Source of the DNA: SB21 sp964415295
GTDB taxonomy: Bacteria > CLD3 > SB21
Reading direction: 5' to 3'
Assembly: GCA_964415295.1 (NCBI GenBank)
Contig: CAYPYN010000006.1
Span: forward strand, 248,001 to 312,000
DNA length: 64,000 bases
Below are positions 1 through 8,570 of the stretch, in pieces. Under the pieces are notes generated by a model, which had not been told where the DNA came from, ran no database searches, and saw nothing but the letters and a program-made list of their open reading frames with translations. Position 1 is the first letter of the stretch; every line of letters begins with the position of its first letter. Both the position numbers and the translations under genes were made by a program.

Positions 1-138
1 TCGGCCGCGGCCGACATGTCGGGCTCTATGCTCATGACTCAGCTTTTGTCGGTAATTTTGAAACAATATAAACCCCGCGTGCATGTAATGCAAAAGGTAA
101 ATGAAAGCGACTTTACCGCAAAGACGCCATGGCGCTGA
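1..138 (+). CDS. possible 3' end of an unidentified gene cut by the window edge
   Basis: Frame 1 is open from the first base to a TGA at 136-138 (45 codons). Its first 27 or so codons have mostly G or C in third position, like the genes around it. The last residues run into the dispersed AACCGCAAAG-type repeat that starts near 112, a common way for a gene end to look here. The peptide gives no recognisable domain. A short open stretch also exists in frame 3 (to 69), so the coding frame is not certain. No function is proposed. Confidence 0.3.
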   Translation, partial: SAAADMSGSMLMTQLLSVILKQYKPRVHVMQKVNESDFTAKTPWR

Positions 139-180
139 GAATAAGAACATTCTTAAAAAACTCCGCTTTGCGCTTCTCGA
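112..180. repeat. degenerate copy of the AACCGCAAAG hairpin repeat
   Basis: The left arm reads TTTACCGCAAAGACGCC and a partial right arm near 162-175 reads CCGCTTTGCGCTTCTCG. The same word family recurs at 2474-2546, 19529-19601 and 43837-43887. This copy is imperfect and sits just upstream of the hisN-like gene. Confidence 0.45.
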
Positions 181-265
181 TCCCTTTGCTGTTAAGATTT
201 CTTAAACTTCCTAATTGATTATCAAAACACGGTTGAATACATTCTCAAGAAAAACGGCAGGACGC

Positions 266-1066
266 ATGCCCGATTCTACGATTATCAAAGATCTTCTGGA
301 AGCCGCCACGGAAGCCGCGTATCAGGCCGGCCGGATAACGCTGGGGTATTACCGGTCCGGGCATTTTGAGGTTGAAACGAAATCCGATGATTCGCCCGTA
401 ACGATGGCGGACAAAAAAGCGGAGCAATTCATCCGGCAGTTTGTTCAAAAGCAATTTCCCGACCATGCCGTACTTGGGGAGGAGTTTGGCGAGACGGAAG
501 GTTCCTCGCCATACCGATGGATCATTGATCCCATTGACGGCACGAAATCGTTCATTCATGGGGTACCGCTGTATGGTACGATGATCGGTATCGAAGATCG
601 GCGGCTCAAGGATGCGGTGATCGGTGCGATTTATTTTCCGGCACTGGACGAAATGTATGCAGCGGCGAAAGGGTCGGGAGCGTTTTGTAACGGGAGACGT
701 ATTCAAGTATCAAATACCGAAAAGATCAGGGATGCGGTGGCGCTGGTAACCGATCCGTCGCAAGCGCAGGCCCATACCAAAGCCGAGGCCTTTGACAAAA
801 TTCAGAAACAGGCCAAATTTGTTCGCACGTGGGGTGACTGTTACGGGCACATGATGGTGGCGAGCGGACGCGCGGAAATCATGTTCGATCCGAAGATGCA
901 TGTGTGGGATACGGCGGCGCTCAAACCGATCGTGGAAGGAGCGGGAGGAAAAATATTTGATTGGAATGGACAAAAGGGATTGTATATTGAGGATGCGATC
1001 GCGTGCAACGCAGCGCTGGAGAGCGAAATTCTGAAAATGCTATCCTCAGGTCGATCATCTCAATAA
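266..1066 (+). CDS. hisN: histidinol-phosphatase / inositol monophosphatase family protein
   Basis: A 266-residue metal-dependent phosphatase of the inositol monophosphatase fold. The metal and phosphate motifs are all visible: GEE at residues 71-73, DPIDGT at 88-93 and WDTAA at 214-218. The C-terminal half (RTWGDCYG, then GRAEIMFDP before the WD motif) matches the HisN-type subgroup better than classical inositol monophosphatases, so dephosphorylation of histidinol phosphate in histidine synthesis is the first guess. No other his gene is nearby, and inositol or other sugar phosphates remain possible substrates. The ATG at 266, five bases after AGGA, is preferred over an in-frame TTG at 215. 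A cytoplasmic location is expected. Confidence 0.85.
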   Translation: MPDSTIIKDLLEAATEAAYQAGRITLGYYRSGHFEVETKSDDSPVTMADKKAEQFIRQFVQKQFPDHAVLGEEFGETEGSSPYRWIIDPIDGTKSFIHGVPLYGTMIGIEDRRLKDAVIGAIYFPALDEMYAAAKGSGAFCNGRRIQVSNTEKIRDAVALVTDPSQAQAHTKAEAFDKIQKQAKFVRTWGDCYGHMMVASGRAEIMFDPKMHVWDTAALKPIVEGAGGKIFDWNGQKGLYIEDAIACNAALESEILKMLSSGRSSQ

Positions 1067-1101
1067 GCCGATGAAATCAACTTAATATTCGGAGAAACAT
1101 C

Positions 1102-2463
1102 ATGTCGTTTGACATTCAGGAAATTCTGGAAACAGTACGAATGACGGAAGTGGAGCATTTCGATATCCGTACGACCACGATGGGGATCAGCCTTCGCGAC
1201 TGCGCGCGCGGTTCCGCCCAGACCACGATCCAGGCGATCTACGACAAGATCTGCCGTTGCGCCGCCAAACACGTGGCCACGGCCAAAGACGTGGAAATGA
1301 AATACGGCATCGCGATCGCCAATAAACGCGTCTCGATTACGCCCGTTTCCATACCGTGCGACGGGTTCACATCCGCCGAATTTGTGCAACTCGCCCGTAA
1401 GCTCGACGAAGCGGCCGATACCATTGGCGTGGATTTCCTGGCCGGTTTTTCCGCGCTGGTTCAAAAAGGGTTTACCAAAGGCGACAAAGCGCTGATCGAA
1501 TCTATCCCGGAAGCCATCGGAACGACGAAACGCGTATGTTCGTCGGTGAATGTCGGTTCCACCAAGGCCGGTATCAACATGGATGCCGTGATCGCGATCG
1601 GTAAAGTGATCAAAGACCTTGCCGCGAAAACGGCCTCGGAAGGAGCGATCGGCTGTGCGAAGTTCGTCGTTTTCTGCAATGCGGTTGAGGATAATCCGTT
1701 CGTCGCCGGCGCATTCCACGGCATCAGCGAAAGCGAAGTGGTGATCAATGTCGGCATCAGCGGTCCCGGCGTGGTGCTCAAAGCGATACAGGAAGCGCCG
1801 AACGCGGACCTTGGGGAACTCTCCGAGATCATCAAGCGCATGACATTTAAGATTACGCGGGCGGGCGAACTGATAGGACGTGAAGTGGCCCGCATGCAGA
1901 ATGTGGAATTCGGTATCGTTGATCTTTCGCTGGCTCCGACGCCGGCGGTCGGCGACAGCATTGCGGATATTCTCGTAGCGATGGGATTGGAAGATGTGGG
2001 CGCATGCGGCACGACCGCGGCGCTCGCCATGCTCAACGATGCGGTCAAAAAAGGCGGTCTGATGGCGTCCTCCTATGTTGGAGGTCTGAGCGGCGCGTTC
2101 ATTCCGGTCAGCGAAGATCAGGGCATGATCGCGGCTGTTGAAAAAGGCAATCTTACTATGGAAAAACTGGAAGCTATGACCTGCGTTTGTTCCGTCGGTC
2201 TGGATATGGTGGCTGTTCCGGGCGATACGCCCTGGGAGAATATAGCCGGTCTCATCGCCGATGAAGCGGCGATCGGAATGATCAATAACAAGACCACGGC
2301 CGTTCGCATTATTCCCGTTCCGGGCAAAAAAGTCGGCGATTCTGTGGACTACGGAGGACTGCTCGGACGTGCGCCGATCATGCCGTTGCGGACGCTCTCG
2401 CCGTCGAAATTCATCACCCGCGGCGGCCGCATTCCCGCGCCAACGGGGGGATTGACGAACTAA
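1102..2463 (+). CDS. UPF0210 (PFL) family protein
   Basis: A 453-residue protein that matches the UPF0210/DUF711 family over its whole length, starting with MSFDIQEILETVRM after a GGAGAAA ribosome binding site. Family members have a fold related to pyruvate formate-lyase/glycyl radical proteins, but their reaction is not established, so none is assigned here. The protein has no signal peptide or membrane segment and should be cytoplasmic. It is rich in Gly and Ala and ends in GGRIPAPTGGLTN. It follows the hisN-like gene by 35 bases in the same direction and may share its transcript. A repeat-type hairpin lies directly after its stop. Confidence 0.85.
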   Translation: MSFDIQEILETVRMTEVEHFDIRTTTMGISLRDCARGSAQTTIQAIYDKICRCAAKHVATAKDVEMKYGIAIANKRVSITPVSIPCDGFTSAEFVQLARKLDEAADTIGVDFLAGFSALVQKGFTKGDKALIESIPEAIGTTKRVCSSVNVGSTKAGINMDAVIAIGKVIKDLAAKTASEGAIGCAKFVVFCNAVEDNPFVAGAFHGISESEVVINVGISGPGVVLKAIQEAPNADLGELSEIIKRMTFKITRAGELIGREVARMQNVEFGIVDLSLAPTPAVGDSIADILVAMGLEDVGACGTTAALAMLNDAVKKGGLMASSYVGGLSGAFIPVSEDQGMIAAVEKGNLTMEKLEAMTCVCSVGLDMVAVPGDTPWENIAGLIADEAAIGMINNKTTAVRIIPVPGKKVGDSVDYGGLLGRAPIMPLRTLSPSKFITRGGRIPAPTGGLTN

Positions 2464-2473
2464 AATACTTATT

Positions 2474-2546
2474 AACCGCAATGATCGCAGAGAATGCAAA
2501 GATTTTGGCTTAACATATGCCCTTGGCGCCTCTGCGTTCTTCCCGG
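2474..2546. repeat. AACCGCAAAG-type hairpin repeat
   Basis: The left arm begins AACCGCAATGATCGCAGAG and the right arm contains CTCTGCGTTCTTCCCGG, so the two halves pair imperfectly across a loop of about 30 bases. It separates the UPF0210 gene from glutamate dehydrogenase and could act as a weak transcript end. Confidence 0.6.
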
Positions 2547-2701
2547 CTATGTATTGATTTGTCAATTTCCCATTACACCCACCCAAAAATAAAATTGATT
2601 TTAAATCCAATTATTGATATGTTTTCAGCGCTCATCCGGTGCCGGTTCGCCGTCTTAAACGGGTGAATTTTACAGACCAATTTCAGCAAAACGGAGACCG
2701 A

Positions 2702-3982
2702 ATGACAGAGCACAGGGAAGCTCTGGGAACCCACGCGGATGACAATCCGTTCGAGTCCATGATGCGCCGCTTTGATATCGCGGCAGATATACTCGAACTC
2801 GATCCCGGCATCTATGAATATCTGAAAACGCCGGAAAAGCAGGTAATCGTATCCATACCGATCGCGATGGACGACGGCAGTATTCAGGTTTTTAAAGGTT
2901 ATCGCGTCATTCACAGCACTGTGCGCGGTCCGTCCAAAGGCGGCATTCGCGTGGCAAGCATGGTGAATCTCAACGAGGTGAATGCGCTCGCAGCCTGGAT
3001 GACGTGGAAATGCGCCGTAGTGAATATCCCCTTTGGCGGCGCGAAAGGCGGTATCCAGTGCGATCCGCTGAGACTGAGCGACACGCAATTTGAAAAGGTC
3101 ATACGCCGCTATACGGCGAATTTAATAGAGATCTTCGGACCGGATAAGGATGTTCCTGCGCCGGACGTGAATACCGGGGAACGCGAGATGGGCTGGATCA
3201 TGGATACATACAGCATGCATCAGCGTTACACGGAGACGGCGGTGGTAACGGGAAAACCGGTCGTGATGGGAGGTTCTCTCGGTCGGCGCGAAGCCACCGG
3301 ACGCGGCGTGACGATCGTGACGCTGGCGGCTATGAAGAAGTTGAATCTCGATCCGAAAAGATCGACGGTGGTGGTGCAGGGATTCGGCAATGTCGGTTCC
3401 GTGGCCGCGCAGTTATTGCAGGAACAAGGCTGCAAGATCGTCGGTATCAGCGATGTAACCGGCGCGTATTACAACAAGAACGGTATCGATGTTCACGACG
3501 CGATCCGGTTTGCCGCCAAAAACAGACGTACGTTGTCGGGTTACACCAAAGCGGAGAAGATATCTAACGACGAATTACTGGAACTCGCATGCGACGTACT
3601 GATTCCCGCGGCGCTGGAAGATCAGATCCGTCAGAGTAATGCAGGGAATATCCGCGCCAAGATCATCTGTGAAGGCGCCAACGGACCGACCACCGCGGCG
3701 GCCGATCCGATCCTGCAGGAAAAAGGGATCATGGTGATCCCCGATATTCTGGCTAATGCGGGCGGCGTGACGGTTTCTTATTTTGAATGGGTGCAGGACC
3801 GCATGGGCTATTTCTGGACGGAAAAAGAAGTGAATGAAAGACTGGAAAGAATTATGCTGGAAAGTTTTGAATCGGTCCATGCGACCGCTGTGAGACATAA
3901 ACAACCGCTACGGATCGGCGCCTACGTGCTGGGGATCGACCGGGTCGCGCAAGTATTGAAATTACGCGGAATTTACGCGTAA
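2702..3982 (+). CDS. gdhA: glutamate dehydrogenase (Glu/Leu/Phe/Val dehydrogenase family)
   Basis: A 426-residue cytoplasmic enzyme that interconverts glutamate with 2-oxoglutarate and ammonia. The substrate region shows KGGIRV (79-84), the lysine-bearing PFGGAKGG (110-117, catalytic K115) and APDVNTGE (153-160). The dinucleotide-binding Rossmann motif GFGNVG is at 227-232. Length and motif order fit the hexameric NAD/NADP-dependent family; the cofactor cannot be settled by eye. The ATG at 2702 follows CGGAGACC and gives the usual N-terminus. An upstream in-frame GTG at 2639 would add 21 residues of non-conserved sequence. The first response regulator starts 20 bases after the stop. Confidence 0.93.
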   Translation: MTEHREALGTHADDNPFESMMRRFDIAADILELDPGIYEYLKTPEKQVIVSIPIAMDDGSIQVFKGYRVIHSTVRGPSKGGIRVASMVNLNEVNALAAWMTWKCAVVNIPFGGAKGGIQCDPLRLSDTQFEKVIRRYTANLIEIFGPDKDVPAPDVNTGEREMGWIMDTYSMHQRYTETAVVTGKPVVMGGSLGRREATGRGVTIVTLAAMKKLNLDPKRSTVVVQGFGNVGSVAAQLLQEQGCKIVGISDVTGAYYNKNGIDVHDAIRFAAKNRRTLSGYTKAEKISNDELLELACDVLIPAALEDQIRQSNAGNIRAKIICEGANGPTTAAADPILQEKGIMVIPDILANAGGVTVSYFEWVQDRMGYFWTEKEVNERLERIMLESFESVHATAVRHKQPLRIGAYVLGIDRVAQVLKLRGIYA

Positions 3983-4001
3983 TTAATAAGGGTGAGATAA
4001 T

Positions 4002-4724
4002 ATGGCGAAAAAGATATTGATCGTGGACGATAATAAGACCGTTCGCACGCTGCTGAGTATCAATTTGAGAAAAGAAAATTTCGAAGTCCTTGAAGCCGAG
4101 AACGGCGTCGAAGGACTTGAGGTTGTCAACGAACAAATGCCCGATCTGGTTATCTCTGATATCATCATGCCTCAGATGGACGGATTCGAATTCTGTAAGC
4201 AGGTTCGTACGACGTCCAAAACGCCCATGGTTCCTTTCATGTTCCTCACATCCATCGATCAGGTGGCCACGGAACTGCGCGGTCTTCGCACCGGCGCCGA
4301 CGATTATCTGATCAAGTCCAATATCAAAAAAGAGGAACTGGTTGGTAAAGTGAACGCAATGCTCAACAAGGCCAACGAATACAAACAGGCCGAGAAGGAG
4401 ATGCAGGACGGATTGTACGGTAAATTCAGCGACCTTAGTCTTGTGGACGTATTTCAGCTTCTCATCATGAATAAGAAGACCGGCGTCCTTACGATCACGC
4501 GCGACGGCGACAAGGCGGAATTGTATTTTGACGACGGCCGCATGCTGCACGCGGAATACAAAAAATTTGTCGGTGAGGAGGCCGTGTATAATCTGGGCGA
4601 ATGGAAAGAAGGCGTATTCCGGTTCGAACGGACCGAAGTGAACGTAACTCCGACGATCCATACGGTGACGATGAACCTGCTGATGGAATATTGCCGTATT
4701 ACGGACGAACAGAAAAACATGTAG
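4002..4724 (+). CDS. response regulator with DUF4388 output domain (first of three)
   Basis: A 240-residue protein with two parts. Residues 1-120 are a receiver domain with D9/D10, phospho-acceptor D53 in VISDIIMPQMDG, and lysine in DDYLIKS. Residues about 135-235 match the DUF4388 (PATAN) domain, with the typical LSLVDVFQLL and RMLHAEY segments. There is no DNA-binding or enzymatic output, so it probably signals through protein-protein contact. DUF4388 regulators are known from Myxococcus-like bacteria and Cyanobacteria in motility and surface behaviour. Two similar genes follow at 26 and 35 base gaps. No partner histidine kinase is adjacent. Confidence 0.9.
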   Translation: MAKKILIVDDNKTVRTLLSINLRKENFEVLEAENGVEGLEVVNEQMPDLVISDIIMPQMDGFEFCKQVRTTSKTPMVPFMFLTSIDQVATELRGLRTGADDYLIKSNIKKEELVGKVNAMLNKANEYKQAEKEMQDGLYGKFSDLSLVDVFQLLIMNKKTGVLTITRDGDKAELYFDDGRMLHAEYKKFVGEEAVYNLGEWKEGVFRFERTEVNVTPTIHTVTMNLLMEYCRITDEQKNM

Positions 4725-4749
4725 TCATTTTATTTAGGATTAACCTGAC

Positions 4750-5481
4750 ATGGTAGAAACAAAAAAGAGCCCTTCGAAGATCCTGATCGTAGATTCGGAC
4801 GACTCCACGCGCGGGTTGCTCAAAGAGAATCTGGAAAAGGAAGACTACATCGTTTTTGACACAGGTAATGGCCAGGTGGCCCTGGAAATCGTCAACCGCG
4901 AGCGTCCGGATCTGATCATCAGCGATATTTTTCTGCCGGAGATGAACGGATTCGAGCTGTGCCAGCGCATCCGCGATACCAGTTCCATCCCTACCGTGCC
5001 GTTCGTATTTTTCACCGCGATCGACGACATGTTGACCGAGATCCGCGCCTTCCGCGCCGGCGCCAACGAATACATGGTCAAGCGCCACACGAAACGGCAG
5101 GATCTGCTCGTTCGTATCGACGGCATGCTGAGCCGTATCAACGCTTTTGAGAAAGAAAAAGCCACGTTGCGCGAAGGTTTCCTGGGAAAACTTGGTGATG
5201 TCAGTGTGATCGACATACTGCATTTACTCTGCAATACCGGCAAGACCGGCAATCTGCTTATTTCCGACGGTACGGTCGAAGGTAATGTGTATTTCATGAA
5301 AGGCCGTATCTTTTACGCCGAATTGGGTCAAGTCAAAGGTGAGGACGCGATCTACGATATGATTTTCTGGGAGGACGGATTCTTCCGTTTTAATCAGGGC
5401 GAGATACCGCGTCAGGACATCATCGCATCTCCAACCAATAAGATCCTCAGCAAATGCCAGCGTCTGCTGGGCAAAGCCTGA
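4750..5481 (+). CDS. response regulator with DUF4388 output domain (second of three)
   Basis: A 243-residue paralogue of the preceding gene with the same layout: receiver (about residues 10-130, acceptor Asp in IISDIFLPEMNG, Lys in EYMVKRH) and DUF4388 domain (about 145-240, with VSVIDILHLL and RIFYAEL). The acidic pair at the start is DSDD rather than DD, so metal binding could differ slightly. It has no DNA-binding domain. Tandem order and close spacing suggest duplication and joint expression with its neighbours. Divergence between the copies is large enough that they probably answer to different kinases. Confidence 0.88.
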   Translation: MVETKKSPSKILIVDSDDSTRGLLKENLEKEDYIVFDTGNGQVALEIVNRERPDLIISDIFLPEMNGFELCQRIRDTSSIPTVPFVFFTAIDDMLTEIRAFRAGANEYMVKRHTKRQDLLVRIDGMLSRINAFEKEKATLREGFLGKLGDVSVIDILHLLCNTGKTGNLLISDGTVEGNVYFMKGRIFYAELGQVKGEDAIYDMIFWEDGFFRFNQGEIPRQDIIASPTNKILSKCQRLLGKA

Positions 5482-5515
5482 TCTCTCCGCGTTATAAATT
5501 CAAGGCAGCCCTACG

Positions 5516-6598
5516 ATGATCACAAAAGACACAATACTGGTGGTGGACGACGAATTCGAAGCGATGGATCCGCTTATGAAGACGCTGAAGCACAGCGGCT
5601 TTGAAGTGCATTACGCCGCCGATGGACTCCAGGCGCTCGATCTTGTCAAAAAGATCCCCTTTAATCTCATCCTCATGGATATCATGATGCCGCGTCTGAA
5701 CGGTTACGAAACGTTGGAGCGTCTTCGGGAGGATGAAGAGACCGCTTATATCCCGGTGATCTTCGTGACCGGCCACTTCAACGCGGATGAGATTGTCAAA
5801 GGCCTGGGCTCCGGAGCCGTGGACGCGATCAGTAAACCGTTCCACATCTCCGAAGTGGTGATGCGAAGCAAGGTCCGCATTGCGGAAGCCAAATTGAAAA
5901 GACGGTACAGCTCCATTACGCATTTCTTTTCAGAAGTGCAGGAAAAAGAGCAAAGCCGCCGGACCGGCCTGTTCGAGTTCTACGATCAGTCGAAAAGCAA
6001 GATCGGCGATATCTACGTGGAAGACGGTAAGGTGGTGTATGCCACCAGCCGCGACGCGATCAAAGACGACGCGTTCCTGCAGCTGGCCTCCACGCGTCAT
6101 GCCTCTTACATTTTTCAAGATGGCGTAAAAACGCCCAATAAATCCTTTTCGGCCAGCATCACGAGCCTTATTCTTGAAGCGTCCAAGATCATTGATGAAC
6201 TGGAAGCGAAAGAGATCCGAGACGATAGCCAAAAACGCGTGCTCGTCATAGATCATGAGCGCATCCCGCGCATTCTCGCCAGCCGCGCCCTGAAAGCCGG
6301 CGGCTACAATACGATGGTCACGAGCTCCGATGAGATCAGTGAAGAAACGGTCGCCAAATATGCGCCGGATGCCGTTGTGGTCGATCATTCCGAAGCGGAA
6401 ATGATCCTGAATAAGATCAAGAAGAGCCTGGACCATAAAAGAACGGCGATCATCGTGTATAGCGATCAGGACCAGTTGGATCAATTCGCAGGCATGGACC
6501 AAATCGGATCCTTTAAGATCGACGCTATTATTTCAAAAACCCAGATCGATCAATCGTTGTCCCACGTCGTGTATCAGGGATTAAAGCAGAACGCCTAA
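5516..6598 (+). CDS. hybrid regulator: receiver - DUF4388-like - second receiver
   Basis: A 360-residue regulator. The N-terminal receiver (about 1-122) has VVDDEFE, acceptor Asp in LILMDIMMPRLNG and Lys in AISKPFH. The middle (about 130-225) resembles the DUF4388 domain (GDIYVEDGKVVYA). Residues about 238-358 form a second, divergent receiver: VLVIDHE, a candidate acceptor Asp in AVVVDHSEAE and a Lys in IISKTQ. It has no DNA-binding domain. Two receivers on one chain could integrate two inputs or pass phosphate as in a relay. It closes the three-gene regulator cluster and is followed by prmA after 42 bases. Confidence 0.85.
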   Translation: MITKDTILVVDDEFEAMDPLMKTLKHSGFEVHYAADGLQALDLVKKIPFNLILMDIMMPRLNGYETLERLREDEETAYIPVIFVTGHFNADEIVKGLGSGAVDAISKPFHISEVVMRSKVRIAEAKLKRRYSSITHFFSEVQEKEQSRRTGLFEFYDQSKSKIGDIYVEDGKVVYATSRDAIKDDAFLQLASTRHASYIFQDGVKTPNKSFSASITSLILEASKIIDELEAKEIRDDSQKRVLVIDHERIPRILASRALKAGGYNTMVTSSDEISEETVAKYAPDAVVVDHSEAEMILNKIKKSLDHKRTAIIVYSDQDQLDQFAGMDQIGSFKIDAIISKTQIDQSLSHVVYQGLKQNA

Positions 6599-6640
6599 AT
6601 TCAGTCTGCTTCCGTTCTTTGTCCTCAAAGTCCTTTCTCC

Positions 6641-7546
6641 ATGAAAAAGAACCGATCCAAATCATCCAAAAGAATAACCAAACCAAAACCATCTCAAAAA
6701 TTCTGGTGGGAGGCCTCGCTGTATCAGGTCGGCAATAAGGACGCCGTCCAGTCGGTCTTGTTCAAATTAGGTTCTACGGGTTTGATGGAGGAAACGGACC
6801 GGCTCATTTCTTATTTTGAACCCGCATCCTACAGCGACGCGGACACACTTGCCGCACTACTTCACGGCTCCACGCAATGCCGTGTCGAAATCAGGAAGAT
6901 TCCGGCCCAGGATTGGGAGTCGGAATGGAAGAAGAATTTCAAACCCCGGAAGATATCAAAGCGTTTCGTGGTCAGACCTTCGTGGGAAAAGTACACCAAA
7001 AAGAAAAATGAGTTCGTACTGATCATCGATCCGAAAATGTCGTTCGGTACGGGAACGCACGAAACAACACAATTGGTCATTCAGTTGATGGAACGGTCTG
7101 TCATCCGTAAAGGAAACGTACTGGACATTGGAACCGGGACGGGTATCCTGGCCGTTGCGGCGGCCAAACTGGGCGGCAAAAGGATCTTCGCTTTCGATGT
7201 TGATGAGAACTCGTATGAGAATGCCGTCGAGAATGTCCGGCGTAATCGTTGTGAAAAAAAAGTGGAACTCTTCTGCGGACCGATGGAGCATAAACCCGGT
7301 ACATGGCCGGAAAAGTATGACACGATATTGGCTAATATACAGAAAAGCGTGATCATCGAAATGCTTGAGCCGATCCGGTTATTGCTTTCCCACAAAGGTA
7401 CTCTGATCGTTTCCGGCATTCTGACGTCGGAGGATACGGTCATGCGTGAGGAGTTTCTGAGACACGGATTCAAAATGATCGCATCGAAAGCGGACGGAGA
7501 ATGGATCGCTTATCTTCTGACGCACGAACCCGGTTTATACATTTGA
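6641..7546 (+). CDS. prmA: ribosomal protein L11 methyltransferase
   Basis: A 301-residue SAM-dependent methyltransferase that modifies ribosomal protein L11. After a basic N-terminal tail it shows the PrmA substrate-recognition region, then MSFGTGTHETTQL (about 133-145), the SAM-binding motif LDIGTGTGIL (161-170), an acidic residue after the second strand in FDVDENSYENA, and LANIQKS where many N5 methyltransferases have NPP-like motifs. PrmA has ILANI at this position, so the fit is good. The downstream ppx/gppA gene starts three bases after its stop, so they are surely co-transcribed. Confidence 0.92.
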   Translation: MKKNRSKSSKRITKPKPSQKFWWEASLYQVGNKDAVQSVLFKLGSTGLMEETDRLISYFEPASYSDADTLAALLHGSTQCRVEIRKIPAQDWESEWKKNFKPRKISKRFVVRPSWEKYTKKKNEFVLIIDPKMSFGTGTHETTQLVIQLMERSVIRKGNVLDIGTGTGILAVAAAKLGGKRIFAFDVDENSYENAVENVRRNRCEKKVELFCGPMEHKPGTWPEKYDTILANIQKSVIIEMLEPIRLLLSHKGTLIVSGILTSEDTVMREEFLRHGFKMIASKADGEWIAYLLTHEPGLYI

Positions 7547-7549
7547 TCT

Positions 7550-8500
7550 ATGAAAAATCATCCGCGCATAGCTTCCATTGATATCGGCACCAATACCGTG
7601 CTGATGCTCATAGCTGATGTGAACGACGAAGGCTGCATAACCACCGTTCATGAAGAACAGCGGATTATCCGGCTGGGGAAAAATGTGGATGCGGAGAGGA
7701 ATATCGGTCCGGAAGGCTTAAAAAAGTGCGCCGATGTGCTAAACGCCTACAAGGCCGTTGCCGACCGATTTTCATGTACGGTCATGACGGCTTGCGGCAC
7801 GAGTGCGCTTCGCGATGCGCACAACCGCGACGGTTTTCTCGAAGAGATAAAAAAGCAAACGGGCGTATCCGTTGAGGTACTCAGCGGTGACGAAGAAGCG
7901 CTTTGGACTTTCCATGGCGGACGGCTGGTTTTGTCGGATGAGGAATTGCGCGATGCGGATCTGCTCATCATGGATATCGGCGGGGGCAGTACCGAGTTCA
8001 TTATGGGTAATCGTTCGGCCATCCATCACAAGATCAGCCTCGATATCGGAGCGGTTCGTCTTACGGAAAAATTCATCAAGAACGATCCCATGACCGCCGA
8101 CGAAGAAGAGGCGCTGGTGCGTTTTGTCAGAAACCTGCTGAAAGAAAAACTGAACGGTTTTCGGATCCAAAAGGTTATCAGCATGATAGGTGTTGCCGGA
8201 ACGATCACCACGCTGGCGGCCATGGAGCAGGCGATGGAGCGGTATCAGCCCGAGAAGATAAACGGATATGTGATCACTGAATTGTCGCTGAAGAAATTGC
8301 TCGACGATCTGCGGCCGACAGCAATGACTCAAAGGAAACTGATCAAAGGTTTGCAGCCCGAAAGAGCCGACGTGATCATGGCCGGGGCTCTGATCTTATG
8401 GGAAGCGATGCATTATTTCGAGATCGATCGCATTACGGTAAGCAATCACGGATTAAGATACGGGCTGGTACTGCGGCTATTGGAACGCGGTATTATCTAA
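7550..8500 (+). CDS. ppx: Ppx/GppA family exopolyphosphatase
   Basis: A 316-residue ASKHA-fold phosphatase. DIGTNT (11-16) is the phosphate-1 loop and MDIGGGSTEF (141-150) the phosphate-2 loop. ACGTSALRDA (81-90) and the catalytic-region Glu in LSGDEEALW (111-119) are also typical. The length fits the short Ppx/GppA form without the C-terminal HD domain. It may hydrolyse polyphosphate or pppGpp; sequence alone does not decide. It starts three bases after prmA and is followed by a strong hairpin. Confidence 0.9.
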   Translation: MKNHPRIASIDIGTNTVLMLIADVNDEGCITTVHEEQRIIRLGKNVDAERNIGPEGLKKCADVLNAYKAVADRFSCTVMTACGTSALRDAHNRDGFLEEIKKQTGVSVEVLSGDEEALWTFHGGRLVLSDEELRDADLLIMDIGGGSTEFIMGNRSAIHHKISLDIGAVRLTEKFIKNDPMTADEEEALVRFVRNLLKEKLNGFRIQKVISMIGVAGTITTLAAMEQAMERYQPEKINGYVITELSLKKLLDDLRPTAMTQRKLIKGLQPERADVIMAGALILWEAMHYFEIDRITVSNHGLRYGLVLRLLERGII

Positions 8501-8506
8501 ACAAAG

Positions 8507-8564
8507 AACCACAAAGGTCACGAAGAAAGAGCATCGGAAATTCGTTGTGACCTTTGTGGTTTTT
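8507..8564. terminator. bidirectional terminator between convergent genes
   Basis: AACCACAAAGGTCAC (8507-8521) pairs perfectly with GTGACCTTTGTGGTT (8547-8561) over 15 bp with a 25-base loop, followed by T residues. It separates ppx (plus) from the M61 peptidase gene (minus). The words resemble the CCACAAAG dispersed repeats common in bacterial intergenic regions, so it may be a repeat recruited as a terminator. Confidence 0.75.
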
Positions 8565-8570
8565 ATAGTT

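Noticed and set aside
1060..2610. Open frame of 516 codons on the minus strand opposite the UPF0210 gene
   Set aside because: The plus-strand gene matches a known family along its whole length. The antisense frame is rich in Arg, His and Asp with no domain, typical of a mirror of codon bias.
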